Shown piece after piece: positions 56,077 to 64,000 of a DNA stretch of 64,000 nucleotides. Position 1 is the first letter of the stretch. Every line of letters starts with the position of its first letter. The DNA is from JAMZMI01 sp049115715 (GTDB lineage Bacteria > Bacteroidota > Bacteroidia > Cytophagales > Cyclobacteriaceae). Position numbers and translations under genes: made by a program. Where the stretch lies: positions 1-64,000 of the forward strand of contig JAGDZQ010000057.1 in assembly GCA_049115715.1 (NCBI GenBank), written 5' to 3'. The notes beneath the pieces are model-generated. The model ran no database searches and was not told the DNA's origin. It saw nothing but the letters and a program-made list of their open reading frames with translations.

Positions 56077-56104
56077 GCGATTCTTGGGAGGGGATCGCTT
56101 TTTT
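56077..56104 (+). terminator. Terminator after micropeptide copy 3
   Basis: GCGATTC pairs with GGATCGC (one G-T) around an eight-base loop, with six T following. Its GATCGCTTTTTT end resembles the GGTCGCTTTTTT of the other two cassette terminators, but the stem is different. Confidence 0.8.
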
Positions 56105-56128
56105 ATTGACCTGTCGGGAATGTTTGCG

Positions 56129-57196
56129 TTATTCTAAATTGATATCTAACTTTTTTAATTGGTCAGAAATTTTATCAATACTCATTTTCTTGTATTTAGG
56201 AACAATCTCTTCAAGATCCTCCGATAAGTTCCTCTTTTGCATAAAGAAGAAATGACCTGTTTCCGTTTTTGCAATGCTTAGAATTGTAGCTTCTGATCCA
56301 AGCGGAATATTTTTAAAAGTAGTACTTATATTATCATACTCCCATGAACGCATAATAGCATTTAAGCCTGAGAAGATGAGAAAAGTTTGTGTTTCTGAGT
56401 CATCAAGCTTTTCTACAAATATGGTGATGTTAGCGTCATTTGGAATAAAGTAATCACAATTGATCCAGTTAAGTTGAGTTGAATGGATTTCGTAGTGGGA
56501 TAGGTGATTATCAATTACAGCTGAATCTAATTCTATACTTCGATCACTCCATAGTGATCTAACAAAATACCTTGCCAATTCAAAAGTATCTTTCGCTACA
56601 ATACCATATTCGACCTTTAAAACACCTACTTCGTCACCTTCATCACTTAAAGTACGGACGTATTGTTTTGTTGTCACAAATCTAACGGTATCATTGATGT
56701 TCTTTTTATCCAGTTGCCAATCAATCCCTACGGAATCTTCTATTGCCAGATAGGTACGCATGGAAGGCGCATCAGCCACTTTTTTAAATTGAATTTTGAT
56801 TGGAAGTTCATGGTTAAGCTTAAGGTTTTCACCCTTTGATGTAGCTGCCAGATTGATCATTCCAGATGTAGTAAGAAGCTTTCCGTCTGAGGTTGTTGAT
56901 AGTCCGTTTAGAATCATGTCTGAAATAGAATAGACTTCTTTCAGTTTGACTGTAACGGATCCAGTCGCAGGTTCTCCATCTTCCATTATCAAAGAATTTG
57001 CTTTTATAAATATTTTCGTACCAAGATTTCCTGCAAGCAGGGTGTCCTTGATGGGAAGGATTTTGAAAGTTTGTGTTGGGTTTAACCGCTCCGAGATATC
57101 GGACAGTTCTGAAGATAGGCTTCCTGATTCTGAATCCCAATAACTACATGAAATGCATAAAGGAATAATAAGTGTTGCGAGAAATGGAGCTTTCAT
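56129..57196 (-). CDS. Lipoprotein of unknown function
   Basis: The frame opens at 57250, but the ATG at 57196 starts a good lipoprotein signal (MKAPFLATLIIPLCISC) and is chosen, giving 355 residues. The mature part carries two beta-rich regions. One has ATGSVTVKLKEVYSISDMIL, then LLTTSGMINLAAT (~75-125), a pattern seen in other uncharacterised Bacteroidota lipoproteins. The gene is convergent with micropeptide copy 3 and divergent from the YHYH operon (57351), so a 154-bp divergent promoter region lies between. I recognise no function. Confidence 0.65.
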   Translation of the reverse strand: MKAPFLATLIIPLCISCSYWDSESGSLSSELSDISERLNPTQTFKILPIKDTLLAGNLGTKIFIKANSLIMEDGEPATGSVTVKLKEVYSISDMILNGLSTTSDGKLLTTSGMINLAATSKGENLKLNHELPIKIQFKKVADAPSMRTYLAIEDSVGIDWQLDKKNINDTVRFVTTKQYVRTLSDEGDEVGVLKVEYGIVAKDTFELARYFVRSLWSDRSIELDSAVIDNHLSHYEIHSTQLNWINCDYFIPNDANITIFVEKLDDSETQTFLIFSGLNAIMRSWEYDNISTTFKNIPLGSEATILSIAKTETGHFFFMQKRNLSEDLEEIVPKYKKMSIDKISDQLKKLDINLE

Positions 57197-57350
57197 GAGA
57201 CAGCTTTTTGGTTTAGAGGTATGATGCCAAAAACCTATCATAGGTTGCATGGCATAAATGAGGCATTCAATTTAGTCCTTTCTTGAAAGTAGGGTCATCT
57301 CACATCTCCCCGTCATACATCTGGAAACAATCTCAATCAGACCAAATCAG

Positions 57351-58952
57351 ATGAAGAAGACAATCTTTAAAAGTACTTTTCTACTAAGCTGCTTGTTTGC
57401 TGGAAATCTAGTCTTTGCTCAAAGTGCAAGTATCAATGCTGACGGTAGCGAGCCAGACGCTTCAGCGATTTTAGATTTGAAATCTACAAGTGCAGGGTTT
57501 CTTGCTCCCCGAATGAATACTACCGAGCGGATGAATATTTCCTCACCGGCTGAGGGCTTGATTGTATATGATACAGATTTACTTCACTATATGCTGTATG
57601 ATGGAGCAGGATGGCAAAGCTTCAGCTACACTGCGTCTGGCTCTGAATCCGCTGATGTTCCTACTAACCCTGTTGCAGGTCAGCGATATTTTGATGAAGT
57701 ATCGGAGACACTTTACATCTACACAGGCTCTGGCTGGGCACCAATCACAGCTGGAACACCATCTAGCTCCCCCTATTCAGGAGGAGGAGGTTCAGCCACC
57801 ACTACACTCGTTTTCGGAAGTATAACAGGAAATGCAGTCGAAATAGCCTCTTGGAATGAAGAGGCTGGCATAGATGGCTATGTTGTTTTAGCAAACAGCA
57901 CCAATAGCTTCACCTCCCTTGTTGATGGGGAGTCGGCTGATGCAAGTGCTACGTATGCCAGCAATGGACAACAAGTTGTTTTTGATGGTACCAGTTCAAC
58001 AAGTACTACGATTACCCTGCTCGAGGAAGAGAAAGCCTACTATTTCAAAATTGTTCCATATTCAGGTTCTCGAGTTTATGATAATGATCAAGCTGTACAG
58101 TCGGCTACTACAACTGCTTGTTCCACAGATAGCGAGACGGAATCAGAAATATGCTTGTCAATAAGTGGAAATCTTTTGACCATTTCTTCCAATCAGGTTC
58201 CGAATCATGTGACAGGAAACTTCCCTAACTACGAAGGGCCGTCTGGTGAAGAATTTTTAGCAACTCAAAGAACAGTTGAAATTGACTACACACCCACTGT
58301 AGCCGGAAGCGTGACTTATGTCTTTAATGAGTCGGGTGGCCCTACTCCAATGAATCAAAATTTCTACAAGTTTGGAATAGCCTCAAACGGGATCGGTTAC
58401 AATCCTATGGGATTAAAACCATGGTCCAACCCCACTACTGCTGAGGAAAACTGGGAGTGGCAAGCGGCGGTTATCAATGAAGGCGATACTGATTTGGATG
58501 CCTATGGCGGACATGTTACTTCTCAGGGAGTGTACCATTATCATGGAGATGTAAGCCTCTTGGCAGCAGACGAAGATGGAAGCAAGCACTCTGCCTTATA
58601 TGGATGGGCGGCAGACGGGTTTCCTATCTACTACAAGTATGGATATACGGCAGCCAATGATGCGGCAACAGCTATCAAAGAACTGACTTCTAGCTATCAA
58701 CTAAAATCCGGTTCAAGAACAGGCACAGGTACTGCAGGAGAAGATTACCCTGATGGAGATTACGACGGCACCTATATTCAGGATTATGAATATGTAGACG
58801 GGTTAGGAGATCTGGATGAATGCAACGGACGGACTGGTGTGACTCCAGAATACCCAGCGGGGACATATTACTATGTGATTACCTCCGATTTCCCCAAAAT
58901 ACCAAACTGTATGGTAGGTACTCCGAGTGAAGATTTTAACATCGGAAACTAG
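57351..58952 (+). CDS. Secreted YHYH-domain protein, copy A
   Basis: The 533-residue product has a signal peptide (cleaved near VFAQ). It carries the N-terminal segment common in Bacteroidota secreted proteins (EPDASAILDLKSTSAGFLAP then PAEGLIVYD, ~28-75) and a Gly/Ser linker. A fibronectin-like stretch occupies ~145-245. The C-terminal region (~260-530) has the YHYH signature: YGGHVTSQGVYHYHGD at ~385-400, then YGWAADGFPIYYKYG and DLDECNGRTG with a YYYVITSDFPKIPNC end. The histidine cluster suggests metal binding; the activity of this family is unknown. It opens a six-gene operon (57351-63224) in which a second YHYH gene follows, each with a small secreted protein directly behind it. Confidence 0.8.
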   Translation: MKKTIFKSTFLLSCLFAGNLVFAQSASINADGSEPDASAILDLKSTSAGFLAPRMNTTERMNISSPAEGLIVYDTDLLHYMLYDGAGWQSFSYTASGSESADVPTNPVAGQRYFDEVSETLYIYTGSGWAPITAGTPSSSPYSGGGGSATTTLVFGSITGNAVEIASWNEEAGIDGYVVLANSTNSFTSLVDGESADASATYASNGQQVVFDGTSSTSTTITLLEEEKAYYFKIVPYSGSRVYDNDQAVQSATTTACSTDSETESEICLSISGNLLTISSNQVPNHVTGNFPNYEGPSGEEFLATQRTVEIDYTPTVAGSVTYVFNESGGPTPMNQNFYKFGIASNGIGYNPMGLKPWSNPTTAEENWEWQAAVINEGDTDLDAYGGHVTSQGVYHYHGDVSLLAADEDGSKHSALYGWAADGFPIYYKYGYTAANDAATAIKELTSSYQLKSGSRTGTGTAGEDYPDGDYDGTYIQDYEYVDGLGDLDECNGRTGVTPEYPAGTYYYVITSDFPKIPNCMVGTPSEDFNIGN

Positions 58953-58953
58953 T

Positions 58954-59412
58954 ATGAATATGCTCGGAAAAGGGATTATTATAGTAGCCTTTTTGTGTGT
59001 ATTCAATCACCTTCAGGCGCATGATATAAAAGTCGCTTCCTTCAATATTTATCTAGAGTCTGGCCAATTGATGTGTGAGATAAAAGCGGACGGGACTCAG
59101 ATATTTCAGGCACTCGATGCTGACCAATGCGTTCAAACCCTTCAATACTATACAGACGAACACTTGAGTATCACCTTTGATAAGAGACAAGTAAAACAAA
59201 AGGTACTTGATTACAAAGTGACAGATCACTTTGTAATTATCTCAATTTCATTAGAAGCTCATACAAGTGTTCCTGCTACGATAGAAGCAACAAATACATA
59301 TCTGATCGAAAGAGTAAACGGACATGAAAATGTCATGATTTTTAACCTGCATGATAGAGTGAGATCATTCAGGCAAAGTCGAGAAAGAACAGAAATAACA
59401 GTCAACTACTAA
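58954..59412 (+). CDS. Small secreted protein paired with YHYH copy A
   Basis: The 152-residue product starts at the ATG of TAGTATG, one base after the stop of the YHYH gene. An upstream GTG in the same frame lies inside that gene. A signal peptide (to ~23, LQAH) leaves a beta-rich mature protein beginning HDIKVASFNIYLESGQLMCE. This resembles the small DUF6702-like envelope proteins of Bacteroidota, but only weakly. The gene at 60763 holds the same position behind the second YHYH gene and has similar size and an H-(D/T)-(I/H) mature start. Pairwise organisation suggests that each partners its upstream YHYH protein. Confidence 0.6.
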   Translation: MNMLGKGIIIVAFLCVFNHLQAHDIKVASFNIYLESGQLMCEIKADGTQIFQALDADQCVQTLQYYTDEHLSITFDKRQVKQKVLDYKVTDHFVIISISLEAHTSVPATIEATNTYLIERVNGHENVMIFNLHDRVRSFRQSRERTEITVNY

Positions 59413-59423
59413 TAAAATATTTG

Positions 59424-60761
59424 ATGATGAAAGCAAAAAAAATACAAAACCTACTTCTGGCATTTTGTCTAATGGCGGGCATGATAGCTCAGGCCCAAAA
59501 TGTTGGGATCAATGAAGATAATAGTGATCCAGATGCTTCAGCCATATTGGATTTGAAATCAACAACGAAAGGATTTCTTGCCCCAAGAATGGCTACATCG
59601 GATCGAGAAGCTATTTCATCACCGGCAGAAGGCTTAATCGTTTTTGATACCAACTTTCAGGCACTCTGGTTTTTCAATGGTACTGTTTGGCAAATGATGG
59701 ATATTTCAGCGGTTGGGTCATCTGCAGATGATGTTCCGGAAAATCCATATGCAGGCCAGTTGTACTTTGATACTTCAGAAAGTAAACTTTTTATTTATGT
59801 ATCTGGAGGCTGGTCAGAGATCACATTGGGAACGGCAGAATCTAACCCATACGGAGGTACAGGAGGAGGAATGAACCCTTCTACAATCGTAGATTTTTTC
59901 AATGGCACCTCATTGCTTAGTTCTAGCATAGTTAATTGTGAGTTGGAGGATGGCACCATGACTACCTGCTATCAGCTCGAATTTCAAAGCACACCGGTTA
60001 GCACCGGTCCATTTTGTCCGGCAACAGATTCGAATGTAGGTGGTCTTGGAATATACAACGAACTCAGCGTGTTGAAGGCAAGCCTATGGACTCAGATGGA
60101 AAGTGATGGATATGATATAGTAGATGCAAGTGGTAATATCAATATCAACGATCCAGGATCCGGCGGAGGTATAGAATCAGGACTGTCTTATTGTTTGGAA
60201 GGAACTGCAGATACTGATATTACACTTACTTTTTTGATTCCTGCAAGCCCAGTTAATTTATCTGTTGTTAATACGCTTGAGTCGGTAGAGCTTGTTGGTT
60301 TATCCATGGATGGTGTACCTGAAAATAGTGATCCTCCATCAGCAGTTGGAGGAGGGCCTGGTGGTGGCGTGGCAGATGTGGCACTTTTGCCATCACTTGA
60401 TCCTTGCGGCGGACATCAAGACCCTGCGGGGTACTATCATTGGCATTTTGTGGCTGAAGCGATGAATACAGTTTTGGCTGACAAGTCCATTGGTGATTTC
60501 ACATGTACCAATATTGGTCAGTCAGCTACCGCTTTGGTGGGTTTTGCCAAGGACGGTTACCCAATTTATTCATCAAGTGAAAGCGATGGGTCTACCCCAA
60601 CTGGTTTGGATGAATGCTGGGGGCATATTGCGGCGACTACAGACTATCCAGAGGGAGTCTATCACTACCATGCTTCTGCTACAGAAGCTCCCAATTTACC
60701 TCCTTGTCTAAAAGGCGCAGCGGTGACGGGGAATATGACCATGACTGTAAACACTCCATGA
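59424..60761 (+). CDS. Secreted YHYH-domain protein, copy B
   Basis: The 445-residue paralogue of 57351 has a signal peptide (cleaved near IAQAQ). The same N-terminal segment follows (DPDASAILDLKSTTKGFLAP, PAEGLIVFD), then the YHYH region with GGHQDPAGYYHWHF (~330-345), then VGFAKDGYPIYSSSE, TGLDECWGH and EGVYHYHA near residues ~410-418. Cysteines are conserved around the motif (CGGH, ECWG, PPCL). The ATG at 59424 or 59427 is the start. It lies 11 nt after the preceding small gene and 1 nt before the next. The family's histidines probably bind metal, but its role is unknown. Confidence 0.8.
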   Translation: MMKAKKIQNLLLAFCLMAGMIAQAQNVGINEDNSDPDASAILDLKSTTKGFLAPRMATSDREAISSPAEGLIVFDTNFQALWFFNGTVWQMMDISAVGSSADDVPENPYAGQLYFDTSESKLFIYVSGGWSEITLGTAESNPYGGTGGGMNPSTIVDFFNGTSLLSSSIVNCELEDGTMTTCYQLEFQSTPVSTGPFCPATDSNVGGLGIYNELSVLKASLWTQMESDGYDIVDASGNININDPGSGGGIESGLSYCLEGTADTDITLTFLIPASPVNLSVVNTLESVELVGLSMDGVPENSDPPSAVGGGPGGGVADVALLPSLDPCGGHQDPAGYYHWHFVAEAMNTVLADKSIGDFTCTNIGQSATALVGFAKDGYPIYSSSESDGSTPTGLDECWGHIAATTDYPEGVYHYHASATEAPNLPPCLKGAAVTGNMTMTVNTP

Positions 60762-60762
60762 T

Positions 60763-61248
60763 ATGAAAAAGATATCTGCAGTATTACTTGTTGTTCTGGT
60801 GCCTCTTTTGGTTTACAGCCACACGCACTTTATCACCACTTACTCGATTCATAAGTCAAACGGACTATGGGTGATGAAGGTGAACGCGGCACAATCTTCT
60901 TTAAACAAAAACCTTCCTCAGTATTTTCCTGAAGTTGATTTTAGCAATATTTCCAAAAAAGAGTACAACGAATTGGTGGTTCAATATTTTCAGGAAAATA
61001 TCTGTTTGGTTGCTGACGATAAGTATGCTTTTCCTCTTGGAGGTGCCGCTGTAAGGTTAGGAGGTCATCAAACCGATTTGCTTTTTGAACTTGGAGATAT
61101 GCCTGCGGATGCCAGTATATTGGATTTAGAAATCTATTGTTTCTCCAAGACATCCAACCAACAAAATATAGTGAAAGTAGCTACCGAAAATGGGAGAAGC
61201 TATGTCATCTCTGAGAAGACGGAATTCAAAATGTCAATTGACCTATAA
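60763..61248 (+). CDS. Small secreted protein paired with YHYH copy B (DUF6702-like)
   Basis: The 161-residue product has a signal peptide (to ~19, LLVYSH). The mature part begins THFITTYSIHKSNGLWVMKV, with an N-terminal strand pattern like DUF6702-type Bacteroidota proteins, and a LGGHQTDLLFEL segment near 103-115. It starts one base after the YHYH stop and ends two bases before the T9SS gene, so it is cotranslated with both. It is probably periplasmic or surface-exposed and beta-rich. It is only distantly similar to the gene at 58954. Confidence 0.6.
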   Translation: MKKISAVLLVVLVPLLVYSHTHFITTYSIHKSNGLWVMKVNAAQSSLNKNLPQYFPEVDFSNISKKEYNELVVQYFQENICLVADDKYAFPLGGAAVRLGGHQTDLLFELGDMPADASILDLEIYCFSKTSNQQNIVKVATENGRSYVISEKTEFKMSIDL

Positions 61249-61250
61249 CG

Positions 61251-63032
61251 ATGAGAATTATGATTAGAATAACTACAATACTTCTATTCTTATCTGCGCT
61301 TCCTTTGGCAGCTCAGCAGATGGTAATCAAAAGTGGCGCAAATCTGGTGATTAGCTCAGGAACACATCTTGTGATGCAAGATATTTCACTAAATAACGAA
61401 GGAGCAGTAGATGCAGAAGGAAGTACACTTTCATTTCCTACTTCTACTCAGCTTGACCTGATTACAGACTCAGAAATCTCGGCATCTGCCTTAGTTTTAG
61501 ATGGAGCAGGCGGTTTTGTTGAAGTGAATGGATCAGTAGTAGTAGAAAACCTGGAAATCACTTCAAACAATAATTTGACACTGATTGATGAATCTACTTT
61601 GGATGTTGACGTTGATTATAATGTCAATGGGAATTTGACTTTAGAATCCGGAGCTTCTCTTATCATCAAACCTGTTGCTGATGTATTGGGAGATGTTACT
61701 GTTTACAGAAATACCACGTTTGATTCCAATACCGGTAAATATAGCATTGTCGGTACTCCAGTTTTAAATACAGGTTTCTTCAGTCTAGGAAGTGAAGCCC
61801 AAGATTGGATTTTTGGATATGATGAAACTCAGGAATTTTCGACCGATGGTTTAGATAGATTTGTGAGTCCTTCTGGCAGTCTGATGCAGGAGGGCAAAGG
61901 ATATTTTAGCGCTTTCACAGGAGACGAAAATGGAACCATTATTTTTTCCGGAGAACCCAATCCAACAAACTTGATGGTTGCTGTGACAAAGACGGATCAC
62001 CCAACCGGTGAAGATGATTATGAAGGGTTCAATTTAGTGTCAAACCCATATACAAGTCCAATATCTTTTTCGCAGTTTGCCAATACCAATTCATCCGCAT
62101 TAGCGGAGGAGACTATATGGATTTGGGATGATTTTGCTTCGGATGCTGGTGGTGGAGATGGAAGTGCAGATTATATTACCATCAATGCATTGGGAAATAC
62201 AGATAGTAGAGGAGGACGCTTGGCGGATTGGGATGGTACTATCAACGTTGCTCAAGGCTTTTTTGTGAAAGCCAATGCATCTGGAAATGTATCGTTTAAT
62301 CACATGATGAAAACTCACGACGGAAATGATGATGCATCTTTTTACAGAAAGCAAGAGGAGGAAATAGAAAAGTACTGGATCAGTATAGAAGGCGAGAATG
62401 GTGACATAGGAGGAAATACATTGATCGGCTTTCATCCAGAAGCAACAGATGGATTTGATTCGAAATTCGATGCTTCGAAATTCAACAGCAGTTTTTCGGT
62501 TTATTCGTTAATCGAAGGTCAAAAATTTGCAATCCAGGGACTTTCAGAAAGCTGGATTTCTCAAGTCCATGAGGATAAGCAAATCCCTTTAGGATATGAG
62601 GTGTTAGAAGAAGGTCAGCATAGCATTGGGATTCAGAGATCAGAATATTCATCGGAAGTACCTCTGTACCTAAACGATCTGGAGAATGGCACCTATTTCG
62701 ATCTAATGCAAGAAGATAGTTATTCGTTTTCTACTTCTGTTGGCGCATTTGATTCCAGATTTGTGCTTTCGTTGGCACCACTTTCTTTCGACGAAATCAC
62801 TTCTGTTGATGATATAAGAGATTTTATCAAGGTTTATGGTGTGGATCAGTCCATTCGGTTAGATGCTACTCAAGCTGGCAAGTTGGCAATTGTTTCCATA
62901 GATGGGAAAGTGCTTAATCAACAAGTCTTTTCTAAAGGGAAAACGATATTGAAAGTTCCTGCTATCGGCGTTTACCTAGTAACCGTCACAACAGACGCTG
63001 GGATTTTCACTGAGAAAGTTATAGTTAACTAA
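61251..63032 (+). CDS. Stand-alone T9SS module protein of the YHYH operon
   Basis: The 593-residue product has a signal peptide (to ~21, LAAQQ) followed almost directly by the conserved module, without large adhesin domains: a repetitive beta region (GANLVISSGTHLVMQDISLN, ~25-140), NTTFDSNTGKYSIVGTPVL, GKGYFSAFTG, EGFNLVSNPYTSPISF, WIWDDFASDAGGGDGSADYI, AQGFFVKA and FYRKQEEE. The T9SS tail is GVYLVTVTTDAGIFTEKVIV. It shows that the module can act alone and so is not just a carrier for N-terminal domains. It is coupled to the upstream small gene (2 nt) and the downstream micropeptide (12 nt). Confidence 0.82.
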   Translation: MRIMIRITTILLFLSALPLAAQQMVIKSGANLVISSGTHLVMQDISLNNEGAVDAEGSTLSFPTSTQLDLITDSEISASALVLDGAGGFVEVNGSVVVENLEITSNNNLTLIDESTLDVDVDYNVNGNLTLESGASLIIKPVADVLGDVTVYRNTTFDSNTGKYSIVGTPVLNTGFFSLGSEAQDWIFGYDETQEFSTDGLDRFVSPSGSLMQEGKGYFSAFTGDENGTIIFSGEPNPTNLMVAVTKTDHPTGEDDYEGFNLVSNPYTSPISFSQFANTNSSALAEETIWIWDDFASDAGGGDGSADYITINALGNTDSRGGRLADWDGTINVAQGFFVKANASGNVSFNHMMKTHDGNDDASFYRKQEEEIEKYWISIEGENGDIGGNTLIGFHPEATDGFDSKFDASKFNSSFSVYSLIEGQKFAIQGLSESWISQVHEDKQIPLGYEVLEEGQHSIGIQRSEYSSEVPLYLNDLENGTYFDLMQEDSYSFSTSVGAFDSRFVLSLAPLSFDEITSVDDIRDFIKVYGVDQSIRLDATQAGKLAIVSIDGKVLNQQVFSKGKTILKVPAIGVYLVTVTTDAGIFTEKVIVN

Positions 63033-63044
63033 AATGTTGAAGTC

Positions 63045-63224
63045 ATGAAAAGCATACTTACCAAAACCAGTGTCATCTTAGTAGTCCTAGTATCAACAGG
63101 TTTGACTCTGCTGGCTCAGAGTCCCGGCGCGCCACCAGCTACACCGATAGATGGCGGGTTGAGCTTACTCCTTGCTGCAGGAGGGATTTATGGTTTGAAA
63201 AAATTGAGAGAGAATAAGGGGTAA
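63045..63224 (+). CDS. PIDGG micropeptide (PID-CTERM-like), copy 4
   Basis: The 59-residue product has a signal peptide ending TLLAQ, SPGAPPAT, PIDGG, LSLLLAAGGIYG and a basic end LKKLRENKG. It starts only 12 nt after the stop of the 61251 module gene, the tightest coupling of the four copies. That supports joint production of module protein and micropeptide. I see no clear terminator after it. Confidence 0.85.
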   Translation: MKSILTKTSVILVVLVSTGLTLLAQSPGAPPATPIDGGLSLLLAAGGIYGLKKLRENKG

Positions 63225-63566
63225 TGCCTTTAATTGAGATTGTTTTATAAAGTTATTCGATTCGTTTTATATGAAGTGATTTTGCTAAAATATCATTTTC
63301 TAAAATCAATAATATGTCAAAGTAAAAATAGTGTAATCAATATGCTCAAGAGTATTTATAAACAGCTTTCAATATTCAAGACAGATTATTTTGCTGATTT
63401 AGTTGATGACGGTGTGATTTTGTTAATATAAGACTAAACGTGCTTTGCCTATGGAATAGAATCATTAAACACATAATGAGAGTTTGCAACTTATAACGGA
63501 GGTAGTTATATTTAAGGGATAAGTGTATTTGTCGATTTAAGTTTTCACCGTTCCCTACCTATTAAG
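63225..63566. other. Intergenic region, no gene recognised
   Basis: The region is A/T-rich. A 65-codon frame from 63234 has low-complexity composition and no recognised similarity, so I do not call it. No hairpin terminator for the YHYH operon is evident. A promoter for the following partial gene should be here, but I cannot place it. Confidence 0.5.
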
Positions 63567-64000
63567 TTGTCAAGGTTTTTTATTCTAGTATTAGCTCTAC
63601 TAGGGCTGGTTTTCTCTGGCATTGCGCAGATCAAGACATCTGTGACTTTTTCCAATCCATGGATAGACCGAGCAAAGCAAATTGATAAGGAGAGAAAAGC
63701 TTATGAGAAACATTTAGAAGATAGTGTTGAATATTGCTTGCCGTCTAAGGAACTTCTCCAACTTGATTCTTTGAATAAGGGAATCATTCAACAGAGTATT
63801 GCCAGTAGCTATCAAAAATACTCTCGATACCCCGAGCTAAACCAACTTCTTGAGCTAAGGCAGCTAGGAGAAACATATAAGCAGAATAAGGATTCATTAA
63901 CCTCTATCAATAAAAAGGAGTATGCTCAACAATATGTTGAAAACAAAAAGAAGTTTTTGAACAATGTGTTTCGGAAGTACAACGAGCCTGATTTTGCATA
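63567..64000 (+). CDS. Partial secreted protein of unknown function (runs off the window)
   Basis: The frame is open from 63516 to the window edge. The best start is TTG at 63567, giving a signal peptide (SRFFILVLALLGLVFSGIAQ) followed by a highly charged, helix-rich region: DRAKQIDKERKAYEKHLEDS, then LNQLLELRQLGETYKQNKDS and NKKKFLNNVFRKYNEP. At least 144 residues are present. No ATG occurs in frame before the signal peptide. I recognise no family; the helical coiled-coil character suggests a periplasmic scaffold or an envelope protein. Confidence 0.65.
   Translation, partial: MSRFFILVLALLGLVFSGIAQIKTSVTFSNPWIDRAKQIDKERKAYEKHLEDSVEYCLPSKELLQLDSLNKGIIQQSIASSYQKYSRYPELNQLLELRQLGETYKQNKDSLTSINKKEYAQQYVENKKKFLNNVFRKYNEPDFA

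Noticed and set aside
15055..63224. Anti-phage defence, restriction or toxin systems near the repeated cassettes
   Set aside because: None of the neighbouring genes shows nuclease, methylase, NTPase or toxin motifs. The neighbours are envelope and regulatory proteins.
63234..63431. 65-codon plus-strand frame
   Set aside because: Low-complexity A/T-rich composition, no recognisable signal or domain.

Overview
The window comes from a member of the Bacteroidota, most likely a marine-type Cytophagales-like bacterium. The evidence is giant secreted proteins with type IX secretion system (T9SS) C-terminal sorting tails, a TonB-dependent receptor/DUF4249 locus, tetratricopeptide-repeat (TPR) regulators with LuxR-type HTH, LytS/LytTR signalling, a TPR hybrid two-component protein ending in an AraC HTH, and weak Shine-Dalgarno signals with several TTG/GTG starts. 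No rRNA, tRNA, CRISPR array or transposase gene was seen.

Layout. Positions 1-1318 hold a decayed partial copy of a TonB receptor/DUF4249 pair. At 1508-2451 are two small envelope genes. The intact minus-strand envelope operon is at 2457-9408: unknown lipoprotein, STN-type TonB receptor, DUF4249 lipoprotein and MG2-like protein. Positions 9607-11757 encode the two membrane subunits of a TRAP transporter, without a binding protein, plus a rhodanese. Two tandem TPR-LuxR membrane regulators (11819-14909) precede an 18-bp palindrome and a 2662-residue surface protein. Positions 27891-31857 hold two LytS-like kinases around one LytTR regulator, followed by a 2429-residue adhesin (32107-39396). A C2-like small protein, a haem-motif propeller protein with a T9SS tail and a hybrid TPR kinase/AraC regulator fill 39863-46389. 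The rest (46758-63224) is mostly surface-protein cassettes, ending in a six-gene operon of YHYH proteins, small secreted proteins, a T9SS protein and a micropeptide.

The most striking pattern is a repeated two-gene cassette. Five genes (15055, 23549, 46758, 50834, 61251) share a ~500-residue C-terminal module that ends in a T9SS-type tail. Four of the five are followed by a 53-59 residue gene that is almost only a signal peptide plus a near-invariant tail (PPATPIDGG, a short Gly/Ala/Leu membrane segment, then a basic end). This tail resembles the PID-CTERM sorting signals of Bacteroidota. The fifth (23549) retains the leader DNA of such a gene but not the gene. The two other T9SS proteins in the window lack both the module and the micropeptide. 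I infer a functional pairing between module and micropeptide, possibly in surface anchoring, maturation or display. REP-like palindromes, a shared GAAA-loop terminator and decayed fragments (27265-27830, 39616-39678) suggest that these loci expand and decay by duplication.

Regulators sit beside the cassettes: TPR-LuxR genes before 15055, the LytS/LytTR set after 23549, the hybrid AraC protein before 46758 and a six-TM HTH protein before 50834. Perfect inverted repeats lie upstream of three of the large genes. This suggests locus-specific control of individual surface proteins, which is an inference.
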